From positions 1,178,001 through 1,242,000 of the forward strand of contig NZ_FPAP01000001.1 of NCBI RefSeq assembly GCF_900116415.1: 64,000 nt of DNA, in the 5' to 3' direction. Positions 38,656 to 47,879 of the stretch are shown here, piece after piece. The notes beneath the pieces are model-generated. The model worked only from the letters and a program-made list of their open reading frames with translations, was not told where the DNA came from and did not search any database. Position numbers and translations under genes: made by a program. Source of the stretch: Chryseobacterium formosense. GTDB lineage: Bacteria > Bacteroidota > Bacteroidia > Flavobacteriales > Weeksellaceae. Each line of letters begins with the position of its first letter. The stretch's first letter is position 1.

Positions 38656-39435
38656 TTAAGGATTGAGTTTAAGAATTCCATTCTCCAGATTGCTGATGCT
38701 TCGCTTGGCTTCTGCCACGAGATTTTTGAGATTGGCCTCATCAGGGAGCGTATGCGGTTTATAATCCTGAGGCAATATCCCTCTTACATATCGCCATACT
38801 TCTACGATATCCTCCAGTGGAATATCGTAAGGTTCGTAAAATGAGTTATCGGCTGATACGGTAGTGAACTTTTTGTTCCTTTTCAAAAATGTCTTGTAGG
38901 TAATGCCTTCAGTGGTAACAAAGATATATTCTTTGTTAGACTTCAGGTCTTCCAGTTTTTCTACGTATTCTCCGATGATGATGGATTGGTCTGCAAAGGG
39001 CGGCATGGAATCACCATCCGCTAAAAAAGCACGGTATTTTCCGTTTTTTAAGAAAGGCAGCTGCATTTTCTGAAGACTTTCAATGAATTCAGGGTCGCTA
39101 AATCCTTTCAAGTAACCCATAGAAGCTTTTTGAGGTACGATCTCAATGAAATTATTTCCTTCCGAATCTACTGCTACAGGAAGCAATATCTTATTTCCGG
39201 GCAGATTGACCATCTTGTCCAATGGATATTTTCTGATATCGACCGTGACCAAAAGGTCGATGCTAATATTATAATATTTGGAGATCCGGACCAATACCTC
39301 AATGGGAGGTTCTGCATTTCCATATTCGTATGAAACATATCTTGATCTTGTAAGAATGAGTTCGTCCGCCAGCTTATGTTGGGTTAGATTTTTTTGACCT
39401 CTCAAAAACACGATGTTATCTGCAAAAATTGACAT
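38656..39435 (-). CDS. LexA/CI-like repressor (HTH plus S24 self-cleavage domain)
   Basis: A 259-residue regulator; an ATG two codons earlier at 39441 is also possible. The N-terminus is an XRE-type helix-turn-helix (NLTQHKLADELILTRSRYVSYE). The C-terminal half is a LexA/UmuD-type S24 domain with the catalytic serine S143 in DGDSMPPF and the lysine K181 in GITYKTFLK. It is divergent from the dinB-dnaE genes, 60 bp away, and a perfect 19-bp palindrome covers its start. I infer that it represses both sides and is inactivated on DNA damage by RecA-stimulated self-cleavage. The cleavage site itself is not obvious. Confidence 0.85.
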   Translation of the reverse strand: MSIFADNIVFLRGQKNLTQHKLADELILTRSRYVSYEYGNAEPPIEVLVRISKYYNISIDLLVTVDIRKYPLDKMVNLPGNKILLPVAVDSEGNNFIEIVPQKASMGYLKGFSDPEFIESLQKMQLPFLKNGKYRAFLADGDSMPPFADQSIIIGEYVEKLEDLKSNKEYIFVTTEGITYKTFLKRNKKFTTVSADNSFYEPYDIPLEDIVEVWRYVRGILPQDYKPHTLPDEANLKNLVAEAKRSISNLENGILKLNP

Positions 39436-39453
39436 TGTCATAATTTATGACAA
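39435..39453. promoter_or_regulatory. Operator palindrome of the mutagenesis cassette
   Basis: TTGTCATAATTTATGACAA is a perfect inverted repeat with 9-bp arms and one central base. It overlaps the start of the LexA-like gene and lies 43 bp before the dinB ATG, so one bound dimer could control both divergent units. Confidence 0.78.
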
Positions 39454-39484
39454 CAAATATACAAATTTTGTTTAAAAACGTGAC

Positions 39485-39492
39485 TAAGTTTG
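39485..39492 (+). promoter_or_regulatory. Putative -7 box of the dinB-dnaE unit
   Basis: TAAGTTTG fits TAnnTTTG exactly and ends 4 bp before the dinB ATG, implying a leaderless or nearly leaderless transcript. A TTTG lies at 39467-39470, but the 14-bp gap is shorter than usual. Confidence 0.45.
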
Positions 39493-39496
39493 CAGA

Positions 39497-40639
39497 ATGG
39501 AAAGAGCAATTGCACATATGGACCTGGACACATTCTTTGTCTCCTGTGAGCGGCTGAAAAACTCCGTCTTGGAGAAACAGCCTGTGATCATTGGAGGTGG
39601 GGACCGTGGTGTGGTGGCATCATGCTCCTATGAGGTTCGGAAATTTGGGGTGCGTTCAGCGATGCCGATAAAAATGGCATTGAGGCTATGCCCTGAGGCA
39701 AAGGTCATCAAAGGAGATATGGAATACTACTCCAATATGTCGCATCTGGTGACCGAGGTCATTCAGGAAAAAGTACCGGTGCTGGAGAAAGCCAGTATTG
39801 ATGAATTTTATCTTGACCTCTCAGGAATGGATCAGTTCTTCGGATGCTTTCAATGGACCAATGAGATCGCAGATGCTGTTCAGAAAAATACAGGTCTGCC
39901 GATCAGCTTTGCCCTTTCCACCAATAAGACGGTATCCAAGATCGGTACCGGAGAATCAAAACCGACAGGCAGACTGGAGGTCAGGGCTCCCAATATCCAG
40001 AATTTTTTAAATCCCCTATCCATCAAAAAGATCCCGATGGTCGGCACCGAAACTTTTAATCTGTTCTCCAGATTGGGCGTTAAAACAATACAAACCCTTA
40101 GTGAGATGCCTGTCGAGGTCCTACATCAACTGATCGGAAAAAATGGGACGGTACTTTGGAGAAAAGCCCACGGCATCGATGATACGCCCGTAGTCCCCTA
40201 TTCGGAACGAAAATCAATATCCACCGAAGATACATTTTCTGAGGATACGATCGATGTTCAACAGATCAAAAGTATACTGTCGGGAATGGTCGAAAAGTTG
40301 GCTTTTCAGCTCAGGCAGGAAAAATGGTTGACCTCTACCGTCACCGTCAAAATCAGGTATTCCAACTTTGACACAGAAACCAAACAGTGCAAAATCCCCT
40401 ATACTTCTTCTGATCATACATTACTCAGGGCAGTGCTTGAATTGTTTCATAAAGTGTATACCCGAAGAATGCGGATCCGTCTGATAGGCATCCGCTTCAC
40501 CGGTCTTGTGCACGGGAGTCATCAGATGGATCTTTTCGAAGATACCGAAGAACTGATCTCCCTTTATCAGACCATGGACAGGATCAAGAACAGATTCGGG
40601 ACTTCCAGCGTCGGAAGGGCATCAGGGTTTTTAAAATAA
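39497..40639 (+). CDS. dinB: Y-family translesion DNA polymerase (DinB/ImuB-like)
   Basis: A 380-residue Y-family polymerase. The catalytic carboxylates are in AHMDLDTFFVSCE (D9) and ASIDEFYLDLS (D102, E103), so it should be active, unlike ImuB proteins that lost them. SFALSTNKTVSKIGTGESKP is the conserved thumb-side helix, and a helix-hairpin-helix (KIPMVGTETFNLFSRLGV) and little-finger domain follow. It is divergent from the LexA-like gene and 20 bp upstream of an error-prone DnaE. The pairing suggests that both copy damaged DNA together. No clear C-terminal clamp-binding peptide was identified. Confidence 0.9.
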   Translation: MERAIAHMDLDTFFVSCERLKNSVLEKQPVIIGGGDRGVVASCSYEVRKFGVRSAMPIKMALRLCPEAKVIKGDMEYYSNMSHLVTEVIQEKVPVLEKASIDEFYLDLSGMDQFFGCFQWTNEIADAVQKNTGLPISFALSTNKTVSKIGTGESKPTGRLEVRAPNIQNFLNPLSIKKIPMVGTETFNLFSRLGVKTIQTLSEMPVEVLHQLIGKNGTVLWRKAHGIDDTPVVPYSERKSISTEDTFSEDTIDVQQIKSILSGMVEKLAFQLRQEKWLTSTVTVKIRYSNFDTETKQCKIPYTSSDHTLLRAVLELFHKVYTRRMRIRLIGIRFTGLVHGSHQMDLFEDTEELISLYQTMDRIKNRFGTSSVGRASGFLK

Positions 40640-40659
40640 ATCAAAATATACCATCTGCT

Positions 40660-43600
40660 ATGTTTCTCAATTGCCATTCTTATCACAGCCTTAGGTACGG
40701 CACCATTTCCATTGAGGATCTGGTACGGAAGGCTGTGGATCTGAATATCAGAACACTGGCCTTGACAGACATCAATACGGTGACCGGAATCTATGATTTT
40801 TATAAGCTCTGTGAGGAGAATCATATCAAGCCTATAGTAGGGGTTGATGTCCGCATTGAGAATGAACAGTATTATATCTGTCTTGCAAAAAATGCTAAAG
40901 GTATTGCGGAGACGAACCGGCTTTTGACAGATCATAACTGTGAAGGAATTGAGATCCCTAAAACGAATCCTTCCCTTGAAAATACTTTTGTCATCTATCC
41001 TTTGGAGAATATTCCTGAGTGTTTATTAGAACATGAGTTCATCGGTATAAGAGAGAATGAATTGAACCTCTTGGTAAGGCCTGGGCTGAAAAAATTGATT
41101 GACAAGATGGTCATTCTCCATCCGGTAACCTTTAATGGGACTGAGGAATATGAGCTGCACAAGATCTTAAGGGCGATCGATGGAAACACTTTGATCAGCA
41201 AGCTCACAGAAAATGACCATTGTCAAAATACAGAGATATTTGTTGATAAGAAAAAGCTTTTAAGTTCTTATAAACTCTATCCCCAGATCATTGAGAACAC
41301 AAAATACCTGGTCAACAGCTGCAGTTTTGATTTTGATTTTTCCACGCCTAAGAACAAGCAGCATTTTACAGATAGCAGGGAAAATGATTTTAAGCTGTTG
41401 AAAGAATTAGCTTATGAAGGTCTCGAAAGAAGATATCCTGACGGTGATGCTGATGCCAAGGCAAGGGTTGAAAAAGAATTGGGTGTTATTGATCAATTGA
41501 ATTTTTGTGGCTACTTTCTGATCACCTGGGACATCATCCAATACAGCAACCGGATGGGATTCATGCACGTCGGACGTGGAAGTGGTGCCAATTCCATTGT
41601 CAGTTACTGTATTGGAATTACAGACATATGCCCTTTGGAACTGGATCTCTATTTTGAAAGATTTCTGAATCTGAACCGAAAGACACCTCCAGATTTTGAC
41701 ATAGACTGGAGCTGGCAGACCCGGGATACCATCCTTGAGTATATCTTCAAAAGATACGGCAAAGACCACGTTGCCTTTTGCGGAACTAATGTGGAATTTA
41801 AGTATAAATCTATATTCAGGGAGGTCGGAAAAGCATTTGGACTTCCTAAAGAGGAGCTTGATATCCTGGCTGGCAAACCGATGGACCAGCATGATGATAA
41901 CTCGGTGTTCAGGGCAGTTCATCATTACGGGAAAATGCTGGAGAAATATCCCAATCAGAGAAGCATGCATTCCTGCGGGATCCTGATCTCAGAGGAACCT
42001 ATCACCCATTATTCTGCATTGGAAATGCCGCCCAAAGGCTTTCCTATCGTGCAGTTTGACATGCATACGGCGGAAGCTATTGGTCTTGAAAAGTTCGATA
42101 TCCTTTCCCAGAGAGGCCTGGGAACGATCAAAGATACGGTCGACCTCATCCGGGAAAAAAGAGGCATCACAGTAGATATCAAGGACACCACCCTGTCGAA
42201 AAATGAGGCCAGGTGCAATGAATTCCTAAGCATAGGCAAAACAATAGGATGCTTTTACATCGAGAGCCCGGCCATGCGCGGATTATTGAGAAGACTGAAA
42301 TGTGAGAACTACAAAGTTCTGGTCGCAGCCTCCTCTATTATCCGTCCGGGTGTGGCACAGAGCGGCATGATGCGGGAATATATCTTCAGGCACAATAATC
42401 CTGATAAGTTTGAGTATTTCCACGAGGTCTTTGAAAAAGAACTCGGGGAAACTTATGGTATCATGGTCTACCAGGAAGACGTGATCAAAATTGCCTTGCA
42501 CTTCGGCGGCCTGTCCGCCCCTGATGGTGATGTTCTCAGAAGAGCAATGAGCGGTAAAGGTCGTTCTCTGTCGGCTCTTCAAAAAGTGAAGGACCATTTC
42601 TTTGAATCGTGTAAGGAATTGGGGCATCCGGAACAATTGTCCAAAGAAGTCTATAGGCAGATCGAATCGTTCGCAGGCTATTCATTTTGCAAGGCGCACT
42701 CGGCTTCGTACGCTGTGGAAAGCTATCAGAGTTTATACCTGAAAGTATACTACCCCATCGAGTTTATGGTCTGCGCCATCAATAACGGTGGCGGATTCTA
42801 CCGAACGGAAGTTTATGTCCACGAGGCTAAGATGTCAGGGGCTACGATCTGTAATCCTTGTGTCAACCTGAGTGAATTACAGACCACGGTCTATGGGACC
42901 GACGTTTATCTGGGATTGATGCATATTGAAAAACTGGAAGGAAGGATCGCACAGATGATCCCGGAAGAAAGGAAAAATAACGGAGATTATACTTCATTGG
43001 AAAATTTTGTAAAAAGGATCCCGATCGGGATTGAAACCTTACAGATACTGATATTCATTGGTGCTTTCCGGTTTACAGGGAAACAAAAACATGAACTGCT
43101 CATAGAGGCCAGGTTTCTGATGGCAGGAAACAGACCTGACAATAGGCAGCTGACTTTACTTGAAGAGCCAAAAAAAGAATATCAGCTGCCTAACATACAA
43201 AGGGATCCGTTTGAAGATGCCTTTGACGAAATCGAGATACTTGGCTTTCCCGTATCTTTCAGTCCATTTGATCTGTTACAGACCAGATATAGGGGAACAG
43301 TTATGGCCAAAGACCTCACGAAATTTCATAAAAGTCAGGTGAAAATGCTGGCCTATCTGATTTCTAGAAAACACGTTCCTACAAAAAGAGGAGCCATGTT
43401 TTTCGGAACCTGGATCGACGCAAAAGGCGACTATTTTGATACGGCACATTTCCCCAACTGCCTGGAAGAATATCCTTTTCAGGGCGGTGGCTGTTATCTC
43501 TTGTTGGGAACGGTCGAAGTTGATTTCCATTTCCCCACAATCACCATTCACAAAATGGCTAAAATGCCGTTCATTCCGGATCCCAGATATTCAATGGATC

Positions 43601-43713
43601 AATATCGATCATTGGAGACAGCAAGGCTATTGCAAGAAGATGTGAGTATGACGCAAAGAAAACCTTATCCGCAGGAACAGGAGATTGGTCTACCAAGGCA
43701 AAGGATGCGATGA
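40660..43713 (+). CDS. dnaE2: Error-prone DNA polymerase III alpha subunit (DnaE2-like)
   Basis: A 1017-residue C-family polymerase, shorter than replicative DnaE of about 1500 residues in this phylum. An N-terminal PHP domain (NCHSYHSLRYG, LALTDINTVTG) is followed by the palm with the catalytic triad D345, D347, D349 (PPDFDIDW) and HVGRGSGANSIVSY. The fingers contain SGKGRSLSAL and CKAHSASYAVESYQS. A C-terminal OB-like domain is present. It follows dinB by 20 bp in the LexA-controlled unit. This combination is the Bacteroidetes counterpart of the ImuB-DnaE2 mutasome: damage-induced lesion bypass and mutagenesis. The PHP metal residues look partly altered. Confidence 0.88.
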   Translation: MFLNCHSYHSLRYGTISIEDLVRKAVDLNIRTLALTDINTVTGIYDFYKLCEENHIKPIVGVDVRIENEQYYICLAKNAKGIAETNRLLTDHNCEGIEIPKTNPSLENTFVIYPLENIPECLLEHEFIGIRENELNLLVRPGLKKLIDKMVILHPVTFNGTEEYELHKILRAIDGNTLISKLTENDHCQNTEIFVDKKKLLSSYKLYPQIIENTKYLVNSCSFDFDFSTPKNKQHFTDSRENDFKLLKELAYEGLERRYPDGDADAKARVEKELGVIDQLNFCGYFLITWDIIQYSNRMGFMHVGRGSGANSIVSYCIGITDICPLELDLYFERFLNLNRKTPPDFDIDWSWQTRDTILEYIFKRYGKDHVAFCGTNVEFKYKSIFREVGKAFGLPKEELDILAGKPMDQHDDNSVFRAVHHYGKMLEKYPNQRSMHSCGILISEEPITHYSALEMPPKGFPIVQFDMHTAEAIGLEKFDILSQRGLGTIKDTVDLIREKRGITVDIKDTTLSKNEARCNEFLSIGKTIGCFYIESPAMRGLLRRLKCENYKVLVAASSIIRPGVAQSGMMREYIFRHNNPDKFEYFHEVFEKELGETYGIMVYQEDVIKIALHFGGLSAPDGDVLRRAMSGKGRSLSALQKVKDHFFESCKELGHPEQLSKEVYRQIESFAGYSFCKAHSASYAVESYQSLYLKVYYPIEFMVCAINNGGGFYRTEVYVHEAKMSGATICNPCVNLSELQTTVYGTDVYLGLMHIEKLEGRIAQMIPEERKNNGDYTSLENFVKRIPIGIETLQILIFIGAFRFTGKQKHELLIEARFLMAGNRPDNRQLTLLEEPKKEYQLPNIQRDPFEDAFDEIEILGFPVSFSPFDLLQTRYRGTVMAKDLTKFHKSQVKMLAYLISRKHVPTKRGAMFFGTWIDAKGDYFDTAHFPNCLEEYPFQGGGCYLLLGTVEVDFHFPTITIHKMAKMPFIPDPRYSMDQYRSLETARLLQEDVSMTQRKPYPQEQEIGLPRQRMR

Positions 43714-44347
43714 TAATTATTTAAAGGATAAACAATCAGGATAAACAATGGTAATAACATACTTATATCATTCTACAATTGAGATGCTTAATTTTGATTT
43801 GTAATTGAAATTAAATATGAGTGGATGACAATGTGTACATTAATTAAATATACAGGTTATGGGAATTAGACCATGTCCAAAAAGTTGCGGAATCTCTAAG
43901 TAAGTTAGATCAGCATCAGAGAGACAATAAATAACAACTATACCGACTTAAACGAATTGACAAAAGCTTTGGATATGAAATATGGCATAGTGCTGCAAAA
44001 CATTTTCAACAATGCCATTAGCCTTTCTAAAGTTACAATAATATTTTTAAAACTAACCCTTCATTTTTATAGAGACTTCCACAGCCCTCATTGCATCTTA
44101 AGTAAACTTTGAGCCGTCTTTGTAAAGAGAAATAAATTTATAACTTGTAATTAAACGATTTTCTGCATTTTAAAAGCAAAACTTTTACTTTGGCTTAACA
44201 CAACTTTTTTTATACACTTAAAAGTTTCTTAAGAGCATGTTTTCACTAAAGTTTAGCTAACACATAATATAAATAAAATGCAGATCACTTTATGCCTGCA
44301 TTTTATTTATAGAATTATTGGAAGAAATTAGTAAGTACTTAAGAAGG
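43714..44347. other. Gene-free region downstream of dnaE2
   Basis: About 630 A+T-rich bp between convergent units. There is no credible gene; a fragment near 43880-44040 may be decayed coding sequence that I cannot name. A strong hairpin (44269-44310) lies at the right end. Confidence 0.55.
44269..44310. terminator. Long perfect hairpin near the end of the leftward NAD(P)-binding gene
   Basis: ATAAATAAAATGCAG (44269-44283) and CTGCATTTTATTTAT (44296-44310) form a perfect 15-bp stem with a 12-base loop. It lies 38 bp past the leftward gene end and has T-rich arms, so it can act as a terminator on either strand. Confidence 0.7.
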
Positions 44348-45100
44348 CTAACCTTTCATTATAGCAAGCGCCCAATCCTCAAAAAGGATTGTACCAGGAC
44401 TGAATTGACCAGCCGGAACAAGTAGTGAAGGAGGAACAACAAAATGCATATACTTATTTTCATTGTCTGAGATCACTTTTTTATCCTGACCTGTAATTTC
44501 AATGTATTTAGACACAAAATCCTCCATTTTTCCACGTCTTGGTCCCGCAATTTCAATAGTGCCATTTTTAGGTGCTTCCAAGGAAAATTGTACGATGAAA
44601 TCAGCAACATCTTCAAGAGCGATAGGCTGATAGTCCAGATCAGAAACAAAAACCTCATCCCCTTCTCCCTGCACCTGTATGATTGCTTCCACATGCTGAT
44701 GAAATTGTGTTGACCTAATTATCGTATAAGGTATTCCGGAGTTTTTAATGGTGTCCTCCTGAAGTTTCTTTGCCCTCAGATAACCAATTTCCAATGCATC
44801 ATCTGTTCCTACAATCGATAGGACGATATGATGTTTTACAGTAGTATTCAATTCTGCTTTGACAAGATTTTTTCCTGCAGTTTCAAAAAATCGAAGTGCA
44901 TTTTCTTCATCTGGGGAAGATGAGTTTGACAGATCTACTACTATTTCGGTTCCGTACAACGCTTCCTTGAGCCCTTCACCAGTGAGGACATCCACACCTT
45001 GTGATGGCGAGCCAATTACTACTTTATGACCAAGTTTTTCCAATTTGTTAGTTACAAGCCTCCCTGTCAGACCTGTACCTCCTACTACTAAAATTTTCAT
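44348..45100 (-). CDS. NAD(P)-binding atypical SDR/NmrA-like protein
   Basis: A 250-residue protein of the NAD(P)H-binding SDR group. The cofactor loop is VVGGTGLTGRLVTNKL (GGTGxxGR), and DLSNSSSPDEENALRFFE and YTIIRSTQFHQHVEAI are typical later blocks. It lacks an obvious YxxxK catalytic pair, as usual for this group. A SnoaL-like gene, now frameshifted, lies 30 bp upstream on the same strand and an AraC regulator beyond that. I infer a small regulated detoxification or redox unit. The substrate is unknown. Confidence 0.82.
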   Translation of the reverse strand: MKILVVGGTGLTGRLVTNKLEKLGHKVVIGSPSQGVDVLTGEGLKEALYGTEIVVDLSNSSSPDEENALRFFETAGKNLVKAELNTTVKHHIVLSIVGTDDALEIGYLRAKKLQEDTIKNSGIPYTIIRSTQFHQHVEAIIQVQGEGDEVFVSDLDYQPIALEDVADFIVQFSLEAPKNGTIEIAGPRRGKMEDFVSKYIEITGQDKKVISDNENKYMHFVVPPSLLVPAGQFSPGTILFEDWALAIMKG

Positions 45101-45129
45101 ATCTGATTTATTTAATATTGTAAAGTTTT

Positions 45130-45554
45130 TTAAAATAAGCTGCGCACTTGAACACCAAAGGGATTTTCAAACCAATATCTCCAATATCCATCGGTTCCTC
45201 TTTTAGCATAATCATTAGATGTTCCTCGCATACATATTTTTTCGCCATTATTCGCAATACCTGCTATACTCCAGTCCAAGATTAGTGATGCTAGATTACC
45301 ATCTACATGGACATTTTTTGTTGTAATTTTGATTGGCAAACCGAATTTAAAGAAGCAGTCCAATTCTTGCGCAATCTCCAGTTTCCTCTCCGAGGCTCGC
45401 CATTGTCATTGATAAAGATTGCATCCTCCTCATAGAAACGAAGCATAGTCTCAGTGTTGAAAGAGTTCATATGAGCAAGAAAAGAATCGACAATTCCCTC
45501 GGGAGTTTTTGACAATGAGAATACTGAGCTTTCAACAAAATTCTGTCCAATCAT
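45130..45554 (-). pseudogene. SnoaL/NTF2-like protein gene with a one-base frameshift
   Basis: Two frames join into one NTF2-like fold of about 140 residues. The first part runs from MIGQNFVESS to FINDNGEPRRG; the second continues KLEIAQELDCFFKFGLPI to WRYWFENPFGVQ. Adding one A to the AAA run at about 45382-45384 (TTT on the plus strand) restores a continuous frame. The protein type is a ketosteroid-isomerase-like domain common beside SDR genes. A sequencing or assembly error in a short homopolymer is possible; otherwise the gene is dead. Confidence 0.72.
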
Positions 45555-45675
45555 AAGACTTAAATTTTCTTTAGAAGTAATTTTTTTGTCTTACAAAATT
45601 GATCAATTGGCATATGTAACGCCACTCACAAATTAAGGTAAAAGGTGGACAAAAGAAGGAAAAATATTACTGATC

Positions 45676-46542
45676 TTATATGTGGTCCAATTTTTTACCG
45701 TATTTCTTCCGATATTCACCTGGCGAGAAACCAGCCTTTTTACTGAACAGTCTGATGAAATATTTTGTATCTTGATATCCCAGTTGATAGGAAATTTCCT
45801 GTATGCTTACCTCCGTATAATAAAGCAATCTTTTTGCTTCGCTCATCACTTCCTTCTGAATCAGCTCGGAAGCAGATAATCCAGTCACTTTTTTTACAGT
45901 ATCACTAAGATGAGCAACAGTAATACTAAGCTTTTCAGCATATTCAAATGGGCGCTTTATAGTTCGGAAATGTAATTTTACAAGATTTCTGAATTCCTTA
46001 CTGATATTGATCGAACGTAGACTCAAATTTTCCGATTTAATCAATGATTTATGCTCGTAACATAGTATAGCCTGTTCCATGAGCGCTGAAAGCAAGGGTT
46101 CTTCAACTTGCCTGTAAACACCATCATTCAGGTCTTGTAACTTGATTATGGAATCAAGGATTGTTCTAAACCATTCACGCTCATCATTAGAGAGAGCAAT
46201 AAGCAGGGTTTCCTCTAACAAGTTATCTAAACCTGTCTGCGCCGATATACTGATATGATGGCTTTCAAAAGACAGATAATACCCGTTTGTGCCAAAAATA
46301 TTAAGAATCTGATGAACCTGTCCGGGAGGAGAGACAAAAAGTGTTCCTGCCGGCATTGTCAAATGCTTAAAATCAAATATAACTTCAAACTGGCCGGCTT
46401 CAATCAACATGCAGGTATAGTGATCATGCCTGTGGGGATCAAACGCTTTCATAATACCGGGTGTGGATTGATCCCAAGCACCAATAGCAATTCCACTGTT
46501 GAAATCCATTTTATTTAATGTAATTAAATCGTTTTTAGACAT
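45676..46542 (-). CDS. AraC-family transcriptional regulator
   Basis: A 288-residue regulator. The N-terminal cupin-like part has HRHDHYTCMLIEAGQFEV and PAGTLFVSPPGQVHQI. The C-terminal part has the two AraC helix-turn-helices, YAEKLSITVAHLSDTVKKVTG and VSIQEISYQLGYQDTKYFIRLF, ending with FSPGEYRKKYG. It precedes the SnoaL-like and NAD(P)-binding genes on the same strand and is divergent from the truncated old-yellow-enzyme gene. It probably regulates one or both sides, as is common for this arrangement. Confidence 0.88.
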   Translation of the reverse strand: MSKNDLITLNKMDFNSGIAIGAWDQSTPGIMKAFDPHRHDHYTCMLIEAGQFEVIFDFKHLTMPAGTLFVSPPGQVHQILNIFGTNGYYLSFESHHISISAQTGLDNLLEETLLIALSNDEREWFRTILDSIIKLQDLNDGVYRQVEEPLLSALMEQAILCYEHKSLIKSENLSLRSINISKEFRNLVKLHFRTIKRPFEYAEKLSITVAHLSDTVKKVTGLSASELIQKEVMSEAKRLLYYTEVSIQEISYQLGYQDTKYFIRLFSKKAGFSPGEYRKKYGKKLDHI

Positions 46543-46744
46543 CGGAACTTCTTTGTACTTCTAATTTAGTTTTTCTTTATTAATAGTGTACAATAATCAA
46601 AAAAAAAAAATTAAAAAAGCTAATATATAGTGAAAATTAAAAAAAACATCCATCATATCATTAGAATCATCCATTTTTAGCGATTAGCTAAAAGACCAAA
46701 TTTGCAACAGATAAAATTGATACATAAAACCAAAAATTATAAAA

Positions 46745-47149
46745 ATGTCTGTTTCTGATTTATTTAAACCTCTTACATTTCTACACGGCTCCCCAATGCG
46801 AAACCGTTTTATGATGGCTCCGTTAACCAGTCAGCAAAGTGATTTTGATGGTACAGCTTCAAAATACGACCAATTCTGGATGGAACAATTGACACAAGGT
46901 GGTTACGGATTGATTCAAACCAGTGATTCAACAGTTGAAGCCGGAGCAATTGCATTTGAGCGGCAGTTGGGAATCCATAGTGATAAACACTTACCTGGAT
47001 TGACAAAAATGGCTACGGCAATTCGTGAAGGAGGTGCATTATCCGCAGTACAACTTCATCACGCCGGTCATCGAGCTGTTCCGTCGTTGGGAGGAATTCC
47101 GGCTCCTGCATCCAGCAAAACATTAAAGGATACTCGGATATTAATTTAG
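46745..47149 (+). pseudogene. Truncated old-yellow-enzyme-type alkene reductase
   Basis: The 134 residues match the first third of an FMN-dependent NADH:flavin oxidoreductase: FKPLTFLHGSPMRNRFMMAPLTSQQSD, GGYGLIQTSDSTVEAGAIAF, and AVQLHHAGHRA with the conserved histidine. After PAPASSKTLKD the homology stops and an unrelated tail of four residues leads to a stop. A complete enzyme has about 350 residues, so substrate and FMN phosphate binding parts are missing. The break lies near 47130, where toxin/immunity-like debris begins. It is probably the left scar of a rearrangement. Confidence 0.8.
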
Positions 47150-47475
47150 ATAACCTGCTAAAATTAATACAAGATTGATATAATGAAAATATTAGTACAG
47201 TTATCATGATATTTTATGTCTTTTTAAACAAAATTGTGGTTTTGAGTAAATCCAGTTAAATTTTAAGAATCGATTAAGTGATGGTATCAAATTGATAGTG
47301 TGTATGTCCTTGATATGCCACAACCTACATAGAGACCATGATTAATACCTGTCCCTGTCGTTTCACGCAGTGTAGGGAAAAACTTTTATTCTCAGTACTT
47401 GTGCTAACTGCTCCACCAAAAATGTATGATGCAAACGAATCTGAACTACTACCCCCAAATCAATTCGGAAACTAA
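47150..47475. other. Debris after the truncated reductase
   Basis: About 330 bp with no intact gene. On the minus strand, short stretches such as SSSDSFASYIFGGAV and GTGINHGLYVGCG read like fragments of a secreted or polymorphic-toxin-type protein in shifting frames. I cannot name the parent gene. Confidence 0.4.
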
Positions 47476-47501
47476 TAAGTCCTATTTAATTTAAAGAACT
47501 G
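47476..47501. repeat. 26-bp direct repeat, copy 1
   Basis: TAAGTCCTATTTAATTTAAA followed by GAACTG is identical to 48402-48427, 926 bp apart. Both copies lie at the end of an immunity-like gene and run into a terminator hairpin. Confidence 0.85.
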
Positions 47502-47530
47502 TCATTCATTTGAATGGCAGTTCTTTTTTT
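47495..47530. terminator. Terminator hairpin behind the first immunity-like gene
   Basis: AGAACTGTCATTCA (47495) pairs with TGAATGGCAGTTCT (47511) through one G-T wobble, followed by a T-run. It is at the end of the leftward 47529-47876 gene and is homologous to the hairpin at 48419-48452. Confidence 0.7.
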
Positions 47531-47876
47531 ATGGTTTGTTTTTTAAATTTTTATAAAAATTGTAATTTCCTGACCTATCTTGTCGATAAACATCATATAC
47601 ATCAGAATTTTTTCGTTTGTAAATTGAATCTCCAATTTTCATGTCGTTTTTTTCTGGAGCATAAATCCAAAATGTATAATTAAAATTATCATCTCCAACA
47701 AATTTACAAACTTTGGAATTTTCAAATTTTTGATTCGATTTAATTTGTTCAATGATACCATTGAGCTCTGAATTGTAAAACTTATTTTGCTTTTTTAAAT
47801 TCCAAAAAAACACGAATAATATACCTGCAGAAACAATTATAATAACGATAGTTATGTGCACTTTGTTTAATTTCAT
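47529..47876 (-). CDS. Small membrane-anchored protein, possible immunity protein
   Basis: A 115-residue protein with an N-terminal membrane helix (VHITIVIIIVSAGILFVFFW) and an extracytoplasmic part. The C-terminus MKIGDSIYKRKNSDVYDVYRQDRSGNYNFYKNLKNKP-like segment is nearly the same as in the 48454-48807 protein, while the centre has diverged. Two paralogues behind two copies of a toxin-tip-like sequence, each with the same terminator, is the usual layout of polymorphic toxin immunity arrays. The function is inferred from that layout only. Confidence 0.6.
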   Translation of the reverse strand: MKLNKVHITIVIIIVSAGILFVFFWNLKKQNKFYNSELNGIIEQIKSNQKFENSKVCKFVGDDNFNYTFWIYAPEKNDMKIGDSIYKRKNSDVYDVYRQDRSGNYNFYKNLKNKP

Positions 47877-47879
47877 AAT

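Noticed and set aside
41407-41970. Open frame of 187 codons antisense to dnaE2
   Set aside because: The plus strand contains the polymerase catalytic triad; the antisense frame lacks any domain.
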